Positions 7,279-14,979 are shown, counted from the first letter of the stretch. The stretch is 27,173 nt of DNA from Streptomyces katrae (GCF_000966975.1 NZ_JZWV01000097.1:1-27173); one strand, 5' to 3'. Translations and numbers: made by a program. The notes: a model not told the origin generated them from the sequence alone.

Positions 7279-8351
7279 GCCTCGGCGGCGGGGGTGTGTT
7301 CGGTGCCCGCGCACCAGACGCGGAGGATGCGGCGGGTGGCGCGGATGTCGGTGAGGGGGTCGCCGTCGATCAGGAGGAGGTCGGCGCGGTGGCCGGGGCG
7401 GATGGTGCCGCGGTCGGTGAGGCCGAAGTGGCGGGCCGGGAGGACCGTGGCGGCGCGCAGGGCTTCCAGGGGGGACAGGCCGGCGTCCACGAGGAGTTCC
7501 AGTTCGTGGTGGAGGCTGCTGCCGTGGGGCGGGGTGAAGGGGACGCCCGGCGTGGCGTTGGAGTCGGTGCCGGCGAGGACGCGGACGCCCGCCCGGTGCA
7601 GGGCGGCCGTGCTCGCGCGGGCCCGGTCGTAGTGCTCCAGGCCCGGCAGCCCCGCCGCGGCGAGGCCCTCCATCATGGTCAGGGTCGGTACGGCGGCCCG
7701 TCCGGCGGCGCGCATCCGGGCCGTCGCCGCCGCGTCGAGGGGGCGGTCCGCCGGGACGTGGGTGAGCACGTCGGCGCCGGCCCGCTGCGCCATGGCGTAG
7801 GCCTCGGAGGCGGCGGTGTGGGCGACGACGAGCCGGCCGTGCGCGTGCGCGGCGGTGACCAGGGCGTCGAGGGTGGCCTGGTCCAGGGCCCCGGGCCCGG
7901 GCCGCTCGGCCACGATCTTGATGTAGTCCGCGCCCTCGGCCACCCGGGCCGCCACGAAGCGCTCCGCGTCCGCGGGGCCGGTGACGACGCTGTCCGCCGG
8001 CACCCCGGGCATCCGGGAGTGCAGGCCGCCCGCCGCGATGGCCAGGGTGCCCGGGCTGCGGATGTCGGTGAGTCCCGGGGCGGCGCGCAGGGAGTCGACC
8101 AGGGCCGGGGGCCAGGTGGCCATGTCGAGGGCGGTGGTGACGCCGTGGTCGCGCAGCTGCCGCAGGTTCTCGGGGCCGTGCAGGTGGACGTGCGAGTCGA
8201 TCAGCCCGGGGAGGAGGACGGCGCCCCCGGCGTCGACCTCCCGTGCCCCGCCGGGGTCGGCGGCGATCACCCCGCCGTCGATGACGACCGTGGCGGGGCC
8301 GAGGAGCCGTCGGCCGTCGAAGACCCGGGCGTTCGTCAGAGCCGTCTTCAC
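7275..8351 (-). CDS. Metal-dependent amidohydrolase family protein
   Basis: A 358-aa amidohydrolase-superfamily enzyme of the imidazolonepropionase/prolidase-like type, hydrolysing C-N bonds with one or two metal ions in a TIM barrel. Visible metal and catalytic sites, in order: DSHVHLHG (H54, H56), a Lys in DYIKIVAE that may be the bridging (carboxylated) lysine, VVAHTA, LTHVPAD and the catalytic Asp in [11 protein letters not shown]. The C-terminus [17 protein letters not shown] returns to the small composite beta domain. The start is the GTG at 8351, giving [13 protein letters not shown], with GGAAG upstream; longer upstream frames are Pro-rich and not domain-like. Divergent from rpe, convergent with the lipoprotein gene. 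The natural substrate cannot be told from sequence. Confidence 0.9.
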   Translation of the reverse strand: MKTALTNARVFDGRRLLGPATVVIDGGVIAADPGGAREVDAGGAVLLPGLIDSHVHLHGPENLRQLRDHGVTTALDMATWPPALVDSLRAAPGLTDIRSPGTLAIAAGGLHSRMPGVPADSVVTGPADAERFVAARVAEGADYIKIVAERPGPGALDQATLDALVTAAHAHGRLVVAHTAASEAYAMAQRAGADVLTHVPADRPLDAAATARMRAAGRAAVPTLTMMEGLAAAGLPGLEHYDRARASTAALHRAGVRVLAGTDSNATPGVPFTPPHGSSLHHELELLVDAGLSPLEALRAATVLPARHFGLTDRGTIRPGHRADLLLIDGDPLTDIRATRRILRVWCAGTEHTPAAEA

Positions 8352-8518
8352 GCGGTCATTCTTCCGCGGCCCGCCGCATGTGGGCGGCGGACACGAGGGA
8401 CCACTCGACACTGAAGGGGCAGGTGGCACCGGTGGCTGGATCACTTAAGCGGTGCTACGAAAACCGCGAGTTCCGGGGCCGTGGCCTGAAGTGGCCGGGG
8501 GCATGGCAGGCTTGGGGC

Positions 8519-9205
8519 ATGGCCGTTCAGATCAATCCCAGCATCCTGTCCGCCGACTTCGCCCGTCTCGCCGAGGAGGCCAGGGCCGTCGAGGGGGCCG
8601 ACTGGCTGCACGTCGACGTCATGGACAACCACTTCGTCCCGAACCTCACCCTCGGCGTCCCGGTCGTGGAGTCCCTGAGCCGCGCCACGGACACCCCGCT
8701 CGACCTGCACCTGATGATCGAGGACCCCGACCGCTGGGCGCCGCAGTACGTGGAGGCCGGCGCCGGCTCGGTGACCTTCCACGCCGAGGCCGCCGCGGCC
8801 CCGGTGCGCCTCGCGCGCGAGATCCGCGCCCTGGGTGCCCGGGCGGCGATGGCGCTCAAGCCCGGGACCCCGATCGAGCAGTACGAGGACATCCTCCCCG
8901 AGCTCGACATGGTGCTGATCATGACCGTCGAGCCCGGCTTCGGCGGCCAGTCCTTCCTGGACATCATGCTGCCCAAGGTCCGCCGGACCCGGGAGCTGAT
9001 CGCCAAGCACGGACTGGACCTGTGGCTGCAGGTCGACGGCGGGGTCTCGGCCACCACCATCGAGCGGGTCGCGGAGGCCGGCGCCGACGTGTTCGTGGCC
9101 GGCAGCGCGGTCTACGGGGCGATGGATCCGGCCGCCGCGGTGCGGACTCTGCGTGACCAGGCGGGTGCGGCGATCGCCGCGGCGCCCTGGGCGTGCGACC
9201 ACTGA
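8519..9205 (+). CDS. rpe: Ribulose-phosphate 3-epimerase
   Basis: Interconverts D-ribulose 5-phosphate and D-xylulose 5-phosphate in the pentose phosphate pathway. 228 aa, normal length. The TIM-barrel signatures are intact: [13 protein letters not shown], metal ligands in [13 protein letters not shown] (H31, D33), [22 protein letters not shown], and the second acid with the phosphate-binding loop in QVDGGV and AGSAVYG. The start is the ATG at 8519, giving [10 protein letters not shown], with GGCAGG about 10 bases upstream; the open frame upstream is not Rpe-like. The SorC-type regulator follows after 129 bases. Confidence 0.97.
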   Translation: MAVQINPSILSADFARLAEEARAVEGADWLHVDVMDNHFVPNLTLGVPVVESLSRATDTPLDLHLMIEDPDRWAPQYVEAGAGSVTFHAEAAAAPVRLAREIRALGARAAMALKPGTPIEQYEDILPELDMVLIMTVEPGFGGQSFLDIMLPKVRRTRELIAKHGLDLWLQVDGGVSATTIERVAEAGADVFVAGSAVYGAMDPAAAVRTLRDQAGAAIAAAPWACDH

Positions 9206-9215
9206 GCCGATCGTT

Positions 9216-9317
9216 GGTGAACGGCTCGGTGAACGGATGTCGTCCAGGCTGATCAATGGCCGCTGGATCTGACAGGATGAACGGCGAGTCGAGAGTGTGA
9301 ACACGACAGTGTGAACA
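9216..9317 (+). promoter_or_regulatory. Region with five TGAAC repeats before the SorC-type regulator
   Basis: GGTGAACGG occurs at 9216-9224 and 9228-9236; ATGAACGG at 9277-9284; AGTGTGAACA at 9294-9303 and 9308-9317. All share TGAAC in the same orientation. A CAGGAT (9273-9278) could be a -10. Iterated half-sites like these suggest autoregulation by the downstream regulator, but no binding motif is established here. Confidence 0.4.
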
Positions 9318-9334
9318 GCAGTGAGGAGAGCGCG

Positions 9335-10360
9335 GTGTCTGCAATGTCGGCGGGACGGTCAGCCCTGCGGATGGGACCCGCGGAGCTGGTGCAGGCGGCG
9401 GCCATGGCGCGCCGCTTCTACCTGGAGGGCAAGTCCAAGATCCAGATCGCCGAGGAGTTCGGCGTGAGCCGCTTCAAGGTGGCCCGGGTCCTGGAGACCG
9501 CCCTGGAGCGGGACCTCGTACGGATCGAGATCCGGGTACCGGCGGAACTGGACGCGGAGCGCTCGGACGCGCTCCGCGCCCGGTACGGGCTGCGGCACGC
9601 CGTCGTGGTCGAGTCCCCGGCCGACGCGAGCGAGGACGCGCCCGATCCGGAGAACCTCGGGGCGGTCGCGGCCGACCTGCTGGGCGAGCTCGTCAACGAG
9701 GGCGACGTCCTCGGACTGGCCTGGGGACGGTCGACCATCCACATGGCCGCCTCCCTGCACCGGCTGCCCCCCTGCACGGTCGTCCAGCTGACCGGCGTGT
9801 ACGACGCGGGGACGGCCGAACGCGGGTCGGTGGAGGCCGTCCGGCGTGCCGCCCAGGTCTCGGGCGGGGACGCGCACCCCATCTACGCGCCGATGCTGCT
9901 GCCGGACCCGGCGACGGCGGCCGCGCTGCGCAACCAGACGGGTATCGCGCGGGCCTTCGAGTACTTCGACAAGGTCACCGTGGCGGCCGTGTCCATCGGC
10001 TCCTGGGAGCCGGGGATCTCGACCGTCCACGACATGCTCACGGACGAGGAGCGGGCGCACTACGCCTCCCTGGGCGTGGCGGCCGAGATGTCGGCCCACC
10101 TGTTCGACGCGGAGGGCCGCCGGGTCGGCCGGGACCTCGGCGAGCGCTGCATCACGGTCGAGGCCGACCGGCTGCGCCGGATCCCGGAGGTCGTGGCCAT
10201 CGCGGGCGGGCTGCGCAAGGCCGCCGCGATCGGGGCGGTGCTCCGCTCCGGGCTCGTGACCAGCCTGGTGACGGACACGGCGGTGGCGGACTACCTGCTC
10301 ACCGAGTCCGCCCCGGGGCTGCGGCCGGCGCTGGAGCGGGCGGACCCCGACGAGCTCTGA
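9335..10360 (+). CDS. SorC/DeoR-family sugar-binding transcriptional regulator
   Basis: A 341-aa cytoplasmic regulator. Residues about 17-60 contain the N-terminal helix-turn-helix (FYLEGKSKIQIAEEFGVSRFKVARVLE). Residues about 90-335 form the SorC-type sugar-phosphate-binding domain, with VLGLAWGRSTIHMAA, VQLTGVYDAG, the effector-site region VSIGSWEPGIS and the C-terminal VAIAGGLRKAAAIGAVLRSGLVTSLVTD. The GTG at 9335 was chosen because GAGGAGAG lies 5-12 bases upstream; the GTG at 9311 and the ATG at 9344 are alternatives. It sits after rpe, so a pentose- or sugar-phosphate effector is plausible but unproven. Confidence 0.92.
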   Translation: MSAMSAGRSALRMGPAELVQAAAMARRFYLEGKSKIQIAEEFGVSRFKVARVLETALERDLVRIEIRVPAELDAERSDALRARYGLRHAVVVESPADASEDAPDPENLGAVAADLLGELVNEGDVLGLAWGRSTIHMAASLHRLPPCTVVQLTGVYDAGTAERGSVEAVRRAAQVSGGDAHPIYAPMLLPDPATAAALRNQTGIARAFEYFDKVTVAAVSIGSWEPGISTVHDMLTDEERAHYASLGVAAEMSAHLFDAEGRRVGRDLGERCITVEADRLRRIPEVVAIAGGLRKAAAIGAVLRSGLVTSLVTDTAVADYLLTESAPGLRPALERADPDEL

Positions 10361-10427
10361 CGAGCCGCAGCGGGAGCCGCCCGCCCGGCGATTCGCCAAG
10401 AAAACGGATATTTGGCACGATCGGCGC

Positions 10428-10911
10428 ATGATCTTTCGGAGCGTGCCCCGGTCGCCCCGGTCGTTGCCGCGCGCGCTGGCGGCCCTGTTCCTGTGCCTCG
10501 CGCTGGCGGGAGCCGCGGCCTGCGGCGGCACGTCCGAGCAGGCCGGGAGCCGCGGCCTGGGGCGGCACGGCCGAGCAGGCCGGGCCCGCCGGTACGGGCA
10601 CCAGCGCGGCCCCGGCGCCCTCGTGGGCGAAGGGCATGGCCACCGTACGGGCCGACGCGCTGCCGCCGCAGGCCCGCGAGGTGCTCGCGCTGATCGACAA
10701 GGGCGGGCCGTACCCGTACCGGCAGGACGGGACGGTCTTCGGGAACTTCGAGAAGGCCCTGCCGAAGCAGAAGCGCGGCTACTACCACGAGTACACCGTC
10801 AGGACCCCCGGGGAGCGTGACCGCGGGGCCCGCCGGATCGTCACGGGCGAGGGCGGGGAGTTCTACTACACGGACGACCACTACGAGACGTTCAAGGCGG
10901 TTCTCCGATGA
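10428..10911 (+). pseudogene. Secreted guanyl-specific ribonuclease (RNase Sa-like), frameshifted
   Basis: Codes for an exported RNase Sa/barnase-class ribonuclease, cutting RNA after guanosine. The first frame gives a signal sequence (MIFRSVPRSPRSLPRALAAL, then FLCLALAGAAAC) with a possible lipobox Cys. The mature enzyme is in another frame: ALPPQAREVLALIDKGGPYP, then QDGTVFGNFE, YYHEYTV (catalytic Glu), ARRIVTG (catalytic Arg) and DDHYETF (catalytic His), all as in RNase Sa. A 37-bp imperfect tandem duplication at 10508-10581 shifts the frame by +1. Removing one unit joins the signal peptide to the enzyme through GTSEQAGPAGTGTSAAPAPS. As read, no secreted enzyme can be made, although the ATG at 10636 could start a cytoplasmic one. 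Its TGA overlaps the barstar ATG. Confidence 0.85.
10508..10581 (+). repeat. Imperfect 37-bp tandem duplication in the ribonuclease gene
   Basis: 10508-10544 and 10545-10581 match at 35 of 37 positions (C/G at the 16th base, T/G at the 26th). The unit covers the lipobox Cys and the residues after it. Since 37 is not a multiple of three it breaks the frame between signal peptide and enzyme. The two mismatches argue that the duplication is not brand new, or that the sequence contains errors. Confidence 0.85.
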
Positions 10912-11270
10912 CCCTCGACCCGCAGCCGCTCGCCCCCGCCCTGGCCTCCGCCGAGGAGGCCGGCTGGACGACCGTACGGCTGGACCTTGACGGCGTGCGC
11001 AGCAAGGCGGCCCTGATGCGGCGCTGCGCGGCGGCGCTGCGGGTCCCGGAGTGGTTCGGCGGCAACTGGGACGCGCTGGCCGACGCGCTGATCGACCTGT
11101 CCTGGCTGCCGGACGCCCCCGGGCGGCTGCTCGCGGTGACCTCCTGGCGCGGCTACGCCGCCGAGCGGGCCGAGGACTGGGAGACCCTCGGGGAGGTCCT
11201 GGAGGAGGCCGTGGACTTCTGGCGGGGGCAGCGGGGGGCGCCGCCGCTGACGGTGGTGCTGGCCGGCTGA
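10908..11270 (+). CDS. Barstar-family ribonuclease inhibitor
   Basis: A 120-aa barstar-fold protein that binds and blocks barnase/RNase Sa-type ribonucleases in the cytoplasm. The family signature is clear: RLDLDGVRSKAALMRRCAAAL, then WFGGNWDALADALIDLSWL, where the NWDAL region and nearby Asp form the enzyme-binding face. The C-terminus ends in the last strand PLTVVLAG. The ATG at 10908 overlaps the ribonuclease stop in ATGA, so translation is coupled. The inhibitor is intact although its cognate ribonuclease is frameshifted; it could also act on other guanyl RNases of the cell. Confidence 0.92.
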   Translation: MTLDPQPLAPALASAEEAGWTTVRLDLDGVRSKAALMRRCAAALRVPEWFGGNWDALADALIDLSWLPDAPGRLLAVTSWRGYAAERAEDWETLGEVLEEAVDFWRGQRGAPPLTVVLAG

Positions 11271-11291
11271 GCGGGGACCGCGCGGTGTGGC

Positions 11292-11326
11292 GCAGGCCCC
11301 GCGCCCTTCCGGGCCGCGGGGCCTGC
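11292..11326. terminator. Bidirectional terminator between barstar and globin genes
   Basis: GCAGGCCCCGCG (11292-11303) pairs perfectly with CGCGGGGCCTGC (11315-11326) around an 11-base loop that itself contains CCC/GGG. It lies exactly between convergent genes, the expected site for a terminator working in both directions. Confidence 0.8.
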
Positions 11327-11331
11327 TCCGC

Positions 11332-11808
11332 TCATTCGGACGCCGTCTTCGGGATCCACGGCGGGGTCTGGCCCCAGGACCAGACCGGGACCTTCGCCGC
11401 GTCCACCGGCGGCGGGTTGGGGCCCGAGTAGATCAGGGCCATCCGGGTGCCCCACTCGACGTAGTAGACGAACACCGCCCGGAACTCGGGGTCCGTCGGG
11501 AGGCCGACCTCGTCGGCCGTGTCGAGCAGCAGGTCCACCCAGCGGCGGCGCTGCTGCTCGGTGATGCCGCGCCCCAGGTGCTTGGTGGCCATGTGCATGT
11601 GGCCGCCGTGGTGCGCCGAGTAGTCGGCCGGGCCGCCGAAGACCTCCGACAGCCAGACCGCGACGTGCTGGGGGTGCTCCGCGTCCATCCCCGCGAAGAC
11701 GGGGGCCAGGATCTCGTCCTGCAGGGCGTGGCCGTAGAAGGCGTCGGTGAGGCGCCGCATGGCCTCCGCTCCGCCCATCCACTCGTAGATCGTGGGCGTG
11801 GTGCTCAT
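11332..11808 (-). CDS. Group II truncated haemoglobin-like protein
   Basis: A 158-aa haem protein of the truncated globin family, binding O2 or other small ligands; roles in NO or oxidative stress are known for some relatives. The 2/2-globin pattern is visible: YEWMGGAEAMRRLTDAFY (A/B helices), LAPVFAGMDAEHPQHVAVWL, FGGPADYSAHHGG, then HMHMATKHLGRGITEQQ with the likely proximal His in TKHLG, and the last helix RAVFVYYVEWGTRMAL. A C-terminal tail of about 30 residues (PPPVDAAKVPVWSWGQTPPW) is Pro/Trp-rich. Its ATG overlaps the TGA of the upstream monooxygenase gene, so the two form an operon. Confidence 0.9.
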   Translation of the reverse strand: MSTTPTIYEWMGGAEAMRRLTDAFYGHALQDEILAPVFAGMDAEHPQHVAVWLSEVFGGPADYSAHHGGHMHMATKHLGRGITEQQRRRWVDLLLDTADEVGLPTDPEFRAVFVYYVEWGTRMALIYSGPNPPPVDAAKVPVWSWGQTPPWIPKTASE

Positions 11809-12134
11809 GACTGGCCGGCGGCCTTTCCCGGGCCGACGACGCCGGTGGCCGAGTAGTGCTGCATCTCCTCGATGTTCGTCACGTACGGACGGATCGCCTG
11901 GAAGAACGCCGGGAAGTGCTCACCCTTGCGGAAGCCGTTGAGGTGCGCGTCGACCGAGGTCCAGCGGATCCGCAGGATGTAGCGCTCGGTGTCCTCGGTG
12001 TTGTGGGCCAGCTCGTAGTCGATGCACTCCGGCGAGGCGGCCAGGGCTTCGGCCGCGCGGGCGTACGCGTCCTCGAACGCCTGCTGGTCCTGCGAGGCGA
12101 TCTTGTAGCGGATGTACTCGACGGTGGTGGTCAT
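11805..12134 (-). CDS. Antibiotic biosynthesis monooxygenase (ABM) family protein
   Basis: A 109-aa protein with a single ABM ferredoxin-like domain: VEYIRYKIASQDQQAFEDAY, SPECIDYELAHNTEDTERYI, then RIRWTSVDAHLNGFRKGEHF and a final strand. Relatives act as small cofactor-free monooxygenases of quinols or as haem-degrading enzymes. The ATG at 12134 follows GGGAGAGG. The stop overlaps the start of the globin gene (ATGA). The pairing of an ABM protein with a truncated globin suggests a joint role in oxygen, haem or quinone chemistry; this is inference. Confidence 0.85.
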   Translation of the reverse strand: MTTTVEYIRYKIASQDQQAFEDAYARAAEALAASPECIDYELAHNTEDTERYILRIRWTSVDAHLNGFRKGEHFPAFFQAIRPYVTNIEEMQHYSATGVVGPGKAAGQS

Positions 12135-12210
12135 GGTGTGCGTGCCTCTCCCTGGGATCAGGTCGTCCCGGATACTTTCCGGGATCATCGGTGCCCGGTG
12201 GGGATTTCCG

Positions 12211-12702
12211 TCACTCCGGCTGAGACTTCTGGAGGTCGGGGCCCTGTGCGCGGACCTGACGGACCTTGTCGAGGGACTCGCGCAGCTCCCGGAGCCACTC
12301 GTCGGTGTTCTCCCCGACGAGGCGTACGCACCAGGCCAGGGCGTCCGCCCGGCTGCGGGCCACCCCGCCGGCGACCAGGGTGTCGAGCACCTGGCGCTCG
12401 GACTGGCGCAGCCGGGTCATGACGGGGACCGCGAGGTGGGTGAAGAGGACGGTCTCCTCACCCGACTTCGCTCCCCAGGCGACCTTGCGGCGGTAGAGCT
12501 CCTCGGCCTCGCGGGCCACCTCCATGCGCTGCTCGCGGGTGCGCTCGCGGAACTCCTTGACCGACTCGGACGCCGGGACGGTGCCGACGACGGTGATCTC
12601 CTCCCGGTCGACCGTGACCGAGACGAGGGACTCGTAGACGTCCACCGGCAGGCGCTCGGCGAACCACGCGCGGAGCTTCTCGCTCTGTTCGGCTGTAATC
12701 AT
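12211..12702 (-). CDS. Conserved hypothetical protein, predominantly helical
   Basis: A 163-aa protein I do not recognise. The N-terminal half alternates strands and helix (MITAEQSEKLRAWFAERLP, VDVYESLVSVTVDREEITVV). The middle is a charged helix rich in Glu/Arg (VKEFRERTREQRMEVAREAE), and residues about 95-150 look like a small helical domain (RLRQSERQVLDTLVAGGVA, RADALAWCVRLVGENTDEWL). No transmembrane segment or signal peptide. The start codon is created inside an 8-bp tandem repeat (12694-12709). Same orientation as the flavoprotein operon; 61 bases separate them. Confidence 0.78.
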   Translation of the reverse strand: MITAEQSEKLRAWFAERLPVDVYESLVSVTVDREEITVVGTVPASESVKEFRERTREQRMEVAREAEELYRRKVAWGAKSGEETVLFTHLAVPVMTRLRQSERQVLDTLVAGGVARSRADALAWCVRLVGENTDEWLRELRESLDKVRQVRAQGPDLQKSQPE

Positions 12703-12709
12703 GTAATCA
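12694..12709 (-). repeat. 8-bp tandem repeat TGATTACA x2 over a start codon
   Basis: On the minus strand TGATTACATGATTACA carries the ATG of the downstream gene at the repeat junction. With only one copy the gene would have TTG ATT ACA and would rely on a TTG start. Confidence 0.7.
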
Positions 12710-12763
12710 ACGTTGCGTCCGCTCTCCTCTTGATCGCAAGGGCCGGGGCGTTCGCCCTCAGCG

Positions 12764-14503
12764 TCAGCCCATCGAGCGGTAGCGGTGGATCAGCGAGACG
12801 GCCATCGCCCCCTCGCCCACGCCCGAGGCGACCCGCTTGACCGAGTGGGCCCGTACGTCGCCGGCCGCGAAGACCCCGGGGACGCTGGTCTCCAGCGGGT
12901 AGGGGGCGCGCTCCAGGCTCCACTCCGCCGGGAGCTCCCCGCCGTTGGCGATCAGGTCGGAGCCGGTGAGGACGAAGCCGTACTCGTCGCGCTCGACCAC
13001 CCCGGACAGCCAGTCGGTGTGCGGGCGGGCCCCGATGAAGGTGAACATGAACCGGGCCGGGACCTCCCGGTCCTCGCCGGTGTCCGCGTCGTGCAGGGTG
13101 ATCCGCTCCAGGTGCTCCCCGCCGTCCAGGGCGGTGACGGTCGTGCGGACCTTCACCTCGATGTTCGGGGTGCGCTCGATCTCGTCGATCAGGTAGCGGG
13201 ACATGCTCGCGTCCAGGGAGGCCGCGCGGACCAGGATGGTCACCCGGGCCGCGTACTTGGCGAAGTGGACCGCCGCCTGACCGGCCGAGTTGGCGCCGCC
13301 CACGATGAACACGTGCTGCGAGATGCAGGCCGAGCTCTCCGTGGTCGCCGCCCCGTAGTACAGGCCCGCGCCCTCGAAGCGGTCCGCGCCCGGAGCCTCC
13401 AGGCGGTTGTACGAGACCCCGGTCGCCAGCAGCACCGTCTCGGCGCTGATCTCCGTACCGTCCGCCAGGGTCAGGATCTTCGCCGGGTCGTCCCGGGTGA
13501 GGGAGACCACCTCGACCGGGTGCAGGATCTCGGCGCCGAAGCGGGAGGCCTGGATGGTGGCCCGGCGGGTCAGGTCCCCGCCGGAGAGGCCCGAGGGGAA
13601 GCCGAGGTAGTTCTCGATCAGGCTGGAGGTGCCGGCCTGGCCGCCCGGGGCGCGGGAGTCCAGCATCAGCGTGGACAGGCCCTCGGAGGCCGCGTAGACG
13701 CCGGCGGCGAGCCCCGCCGGGCCGGCGCCGACGATCACGCACTCGTAGTGCGGACGGGAGGCGGTGGTGGACAGGCCCAGGTGGCGGGCGAGTTCGGCGT
13801 CGGTCGGAGCGGCCAGCACCGACCCGTCCGGGAAGCGCACCAGCGGCAGCGCCGCCCCGGCCTGCGCGTCGGCGATCACCGTCAGCGCCTCGGGGTCCCG
13901 CTCCACGTTCAGGAAGCGGAACGGCTGCCCGTTGCGGGTGAAGAAGTCCCGGACGGCGTGGGTGCCGGGGGAGACCAGGTGGCCCGCGACGATGATCCCG
14001 TCGTAGGCCGGCCGGTAGGTGGCCAGCCAGTCCGAGAGCAGGTCGTCCAGGACCGGGAAGAGCCGCTCGTGCGGCGGGTCCCAGGGCTTGAGCAGGTAGT
14101 AGTCCAGCCGGACCCGGTTGATGGCCGTGATGGCCGCGTCCGTCTCCGCGTACGCCGTCAGCAGCACCCGGCGGGCGTCCGGGAACCGGCTGACCGCCTC
14201 CAGCAGGAACTCCACCCCGGTGACGTCGGGCATCCGCTGGTCCACGAGGAACAGCGCGGGGTCGTGGCCGCGCTCGTCGAGGGAGTCCAGGATCTTGAGG
14301 GCGTCGGCCGCCGAGGAGGCGCCCAGCACCCGGTACCGGTCGCCGTAGGCGCTGCGCAGGTCGCGGCGGACCGCCCGCAGCACCTGGGGGTCGTCGTCCA
14401 CGGCCAGGATCACGGGCTTGCGGCTCTCGGCCCGCTCGGGGGAGGCGGCCGTGCTCGTGGCCGGCGTCGCGGGGGAGGCGGGGCTCCCCTGGGCGGCGCT
14501 CAC
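12764..14503 (-). CDS. Receiver-domain/thioredoxin-reductase-like FAD oxidoreductase fusion
   Basis: A 579-aa fusion. Residues about 30-145 are a response-regulator receiver domain with acidic pocket D36-D38, phospho-acceptor D88 in LVDQRMP, and K139 in LLKPWDPP. Residues about 165-245 look like a glutaredoxin/thioredoxin-type segment (FRFLNVERDPEALTVIADAQ). Residues about 252-579 are a thioredoxin-reductase-like flavoprotein: FAD motif VIVGAGPAGLAAGVYAAS (G259, G261, G264), NAD(P)-site motif VFIVGGANSAGQAAVHFA, and the C-terminal FAD motif GVFAAGDVRAHSVKRVAS. The usual CxxC redox pair of thioredoxin reductase is missing; GLYYGAATTESSAC stands in its place. It probably transfers electrons from NAD(P)H to something other than thioredoxin, under control of phosphorylation. 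The GTG at 14503 overlaps the stop of the UBP zinc-finger gene. Confidence 0.92.
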   Translation of the reverse strand: MSAAQGSPASPATPATSTAASPERAESRKPVILAVDDDPQVLRAVRRDLRSAYGDRYRVLGASSAADALKILDSLDERGHDPALFLVDQRMPDVTGVEFLLEAVSRFPDARRVLLTAYAETDAAITAINRVRLDYYLLKPWDPPHERLFPVLDDLLSDWLATYRPAYDGIIVAGHLVSPGTHAVRDFFTRNGQPFRFLNVERDPEALTVIADAQAGAALPLVRFPDGSVLAAPTDAELARHLGLSTTASRPHYECVIVGAGPAGLAAGVYAASEGLSTLMLDSRAPGGQAGTSSLIENYLGFPSGLSGGDLTRRATIQASRFGAEILHPVEVVSLTRDDPAKILTLADGTEISAETVLLATGVSYNRLEAPGADRFEGAGLYYGAATTESSACISQHVFIVGGANSAGQAAVHFAKYAARVTILVRAASLDASMSRYLIDEIERTPNIEVKVRTTVTALDGGEHLERITLHDADTGEDREVPARFMFTFIGARPHTDWLSGVVERDEYGFVLTGSDLIANGGELPAEWSLERAPYPLETSVPGVFAAGDVRAHSVKRVASGVGEGAMAVSLIHRYRSMG

Positions 14504-14772
14504 GCCGGCTCCAGCATCAGCTGGTCGGCGTAGCACCAGGCCCAGTCCTCACCGGGCTCGTGCGAGGCCGCGATCGGGTGGGCCGTCGCCCTGTAGTGCC
14601 GGGTGGCGTGCCGGTTCTTCGAGGAGTCGCAGCACCCGACGTGCCCGCAGCTCAGGCACATCCGCAGGTGCACCCAGGCGTCCCCCAGGCGCAGGCACTC
14701 CTCACAACCGTCCGCCGATGGCTTCACCGGACGTATCTGGTCGACGTGTGTGCACAGCAGGTCCTTCGTCAT
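14500..14772 (-). CDS. UBP-type zinc-finger protein
   Basis: A 90-aa protein consisting almost entirely of a UBP (ZnF-UBP) zinc-finger domain: C7-x-H9, C23-x2-C26, CLSCGHVGCC, and the His ladder RHATRHYRATAHPIAASHE. In eukaryotes this fold binds the C-terminus of ubiquitin; in bacteria without ubiquitin its ligand is not established. Translationally coupled to the downstream receiver/flavoprotein (GTGA overlap at 14500-14503), so the two probably act together, for example with the finger binding a C-terminal peptide or partner. The ATG at 14772 follows GAGAGGGACGGGG. Confidence 0.9.
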   Translation of the reverse strand: MTKDLLCTHVDQIRPVKPSADGCEECLRLGDAWVHLRMCLSCGHVGCCDSSKNRHATRHYRATAHPIAASHEPGEDWAWCYADQLMLEPA

Positions 14773-14836
14773 CGTCCCCGTCCCTCTCCTCACGCAACTC
14801 CTGACCCGGCGCGCCCGCGCATCACGGCGCGTCCAG

Positions 14837-14866
14837 ACCATAAATCGGGGATCTTGGAATGGTTCA
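14837..14866 (-). promoter_or_regulatory. Possible promoter of the UBP/flavoprotein operon
   Basis: On the minus strand TGAACC (14866-14861) and TATGGT (14842-14837) are separated by 18 bases. The start codon at 14772 lies about 65 bases downstream. TATGGT fits the TANNNT -10; the -35 is imperfect. Confidence 0.35.
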
Positions 14867-14877
14867 GCGATCCGGCC

Positions 14878-14912
14878 GAGGTCAGGAAGTCCGGCGCGTA
14901 CTTCCTGACCTC
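14878..14912. repeat. Perfect 13-bp inverted repeat in the divergent region
   Basis: GAGGTCAGGAAGT (14878-14890) and ACTTCCTGACCTC (14900-14912) are exact reverse complements with a 9-base spacer. A second, weaker dyad GTGAGGT/ACCTCAC follows at 14926-14960. Both lie between the divergent promoters of the UBP operon and the large 15049 operon and could be operators for either. Confidence 0.6.
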
Positions 14913-14979
14913 CACGGGCTACTAGGTGAGGTGCCGCCACCACCTTGCCCGCTACCTCACGAAGTCGCATTCCCGCCCT

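Noticed and set aside
7264..7290. Terminator between the lipoprotein and amidohydrolase genes
   Set aside because: The genes overlap in CTAG and no hairpin of useful length was seen.
8352..8518. Upstream extension of rpe and of the amidohydrolase
   Set aside because: The upstream frames lack family residues and the proteins match from [10 protein letters not shown] and [13 protein letters not shown] respectively; the region is left as a divergent intergenic spacer.
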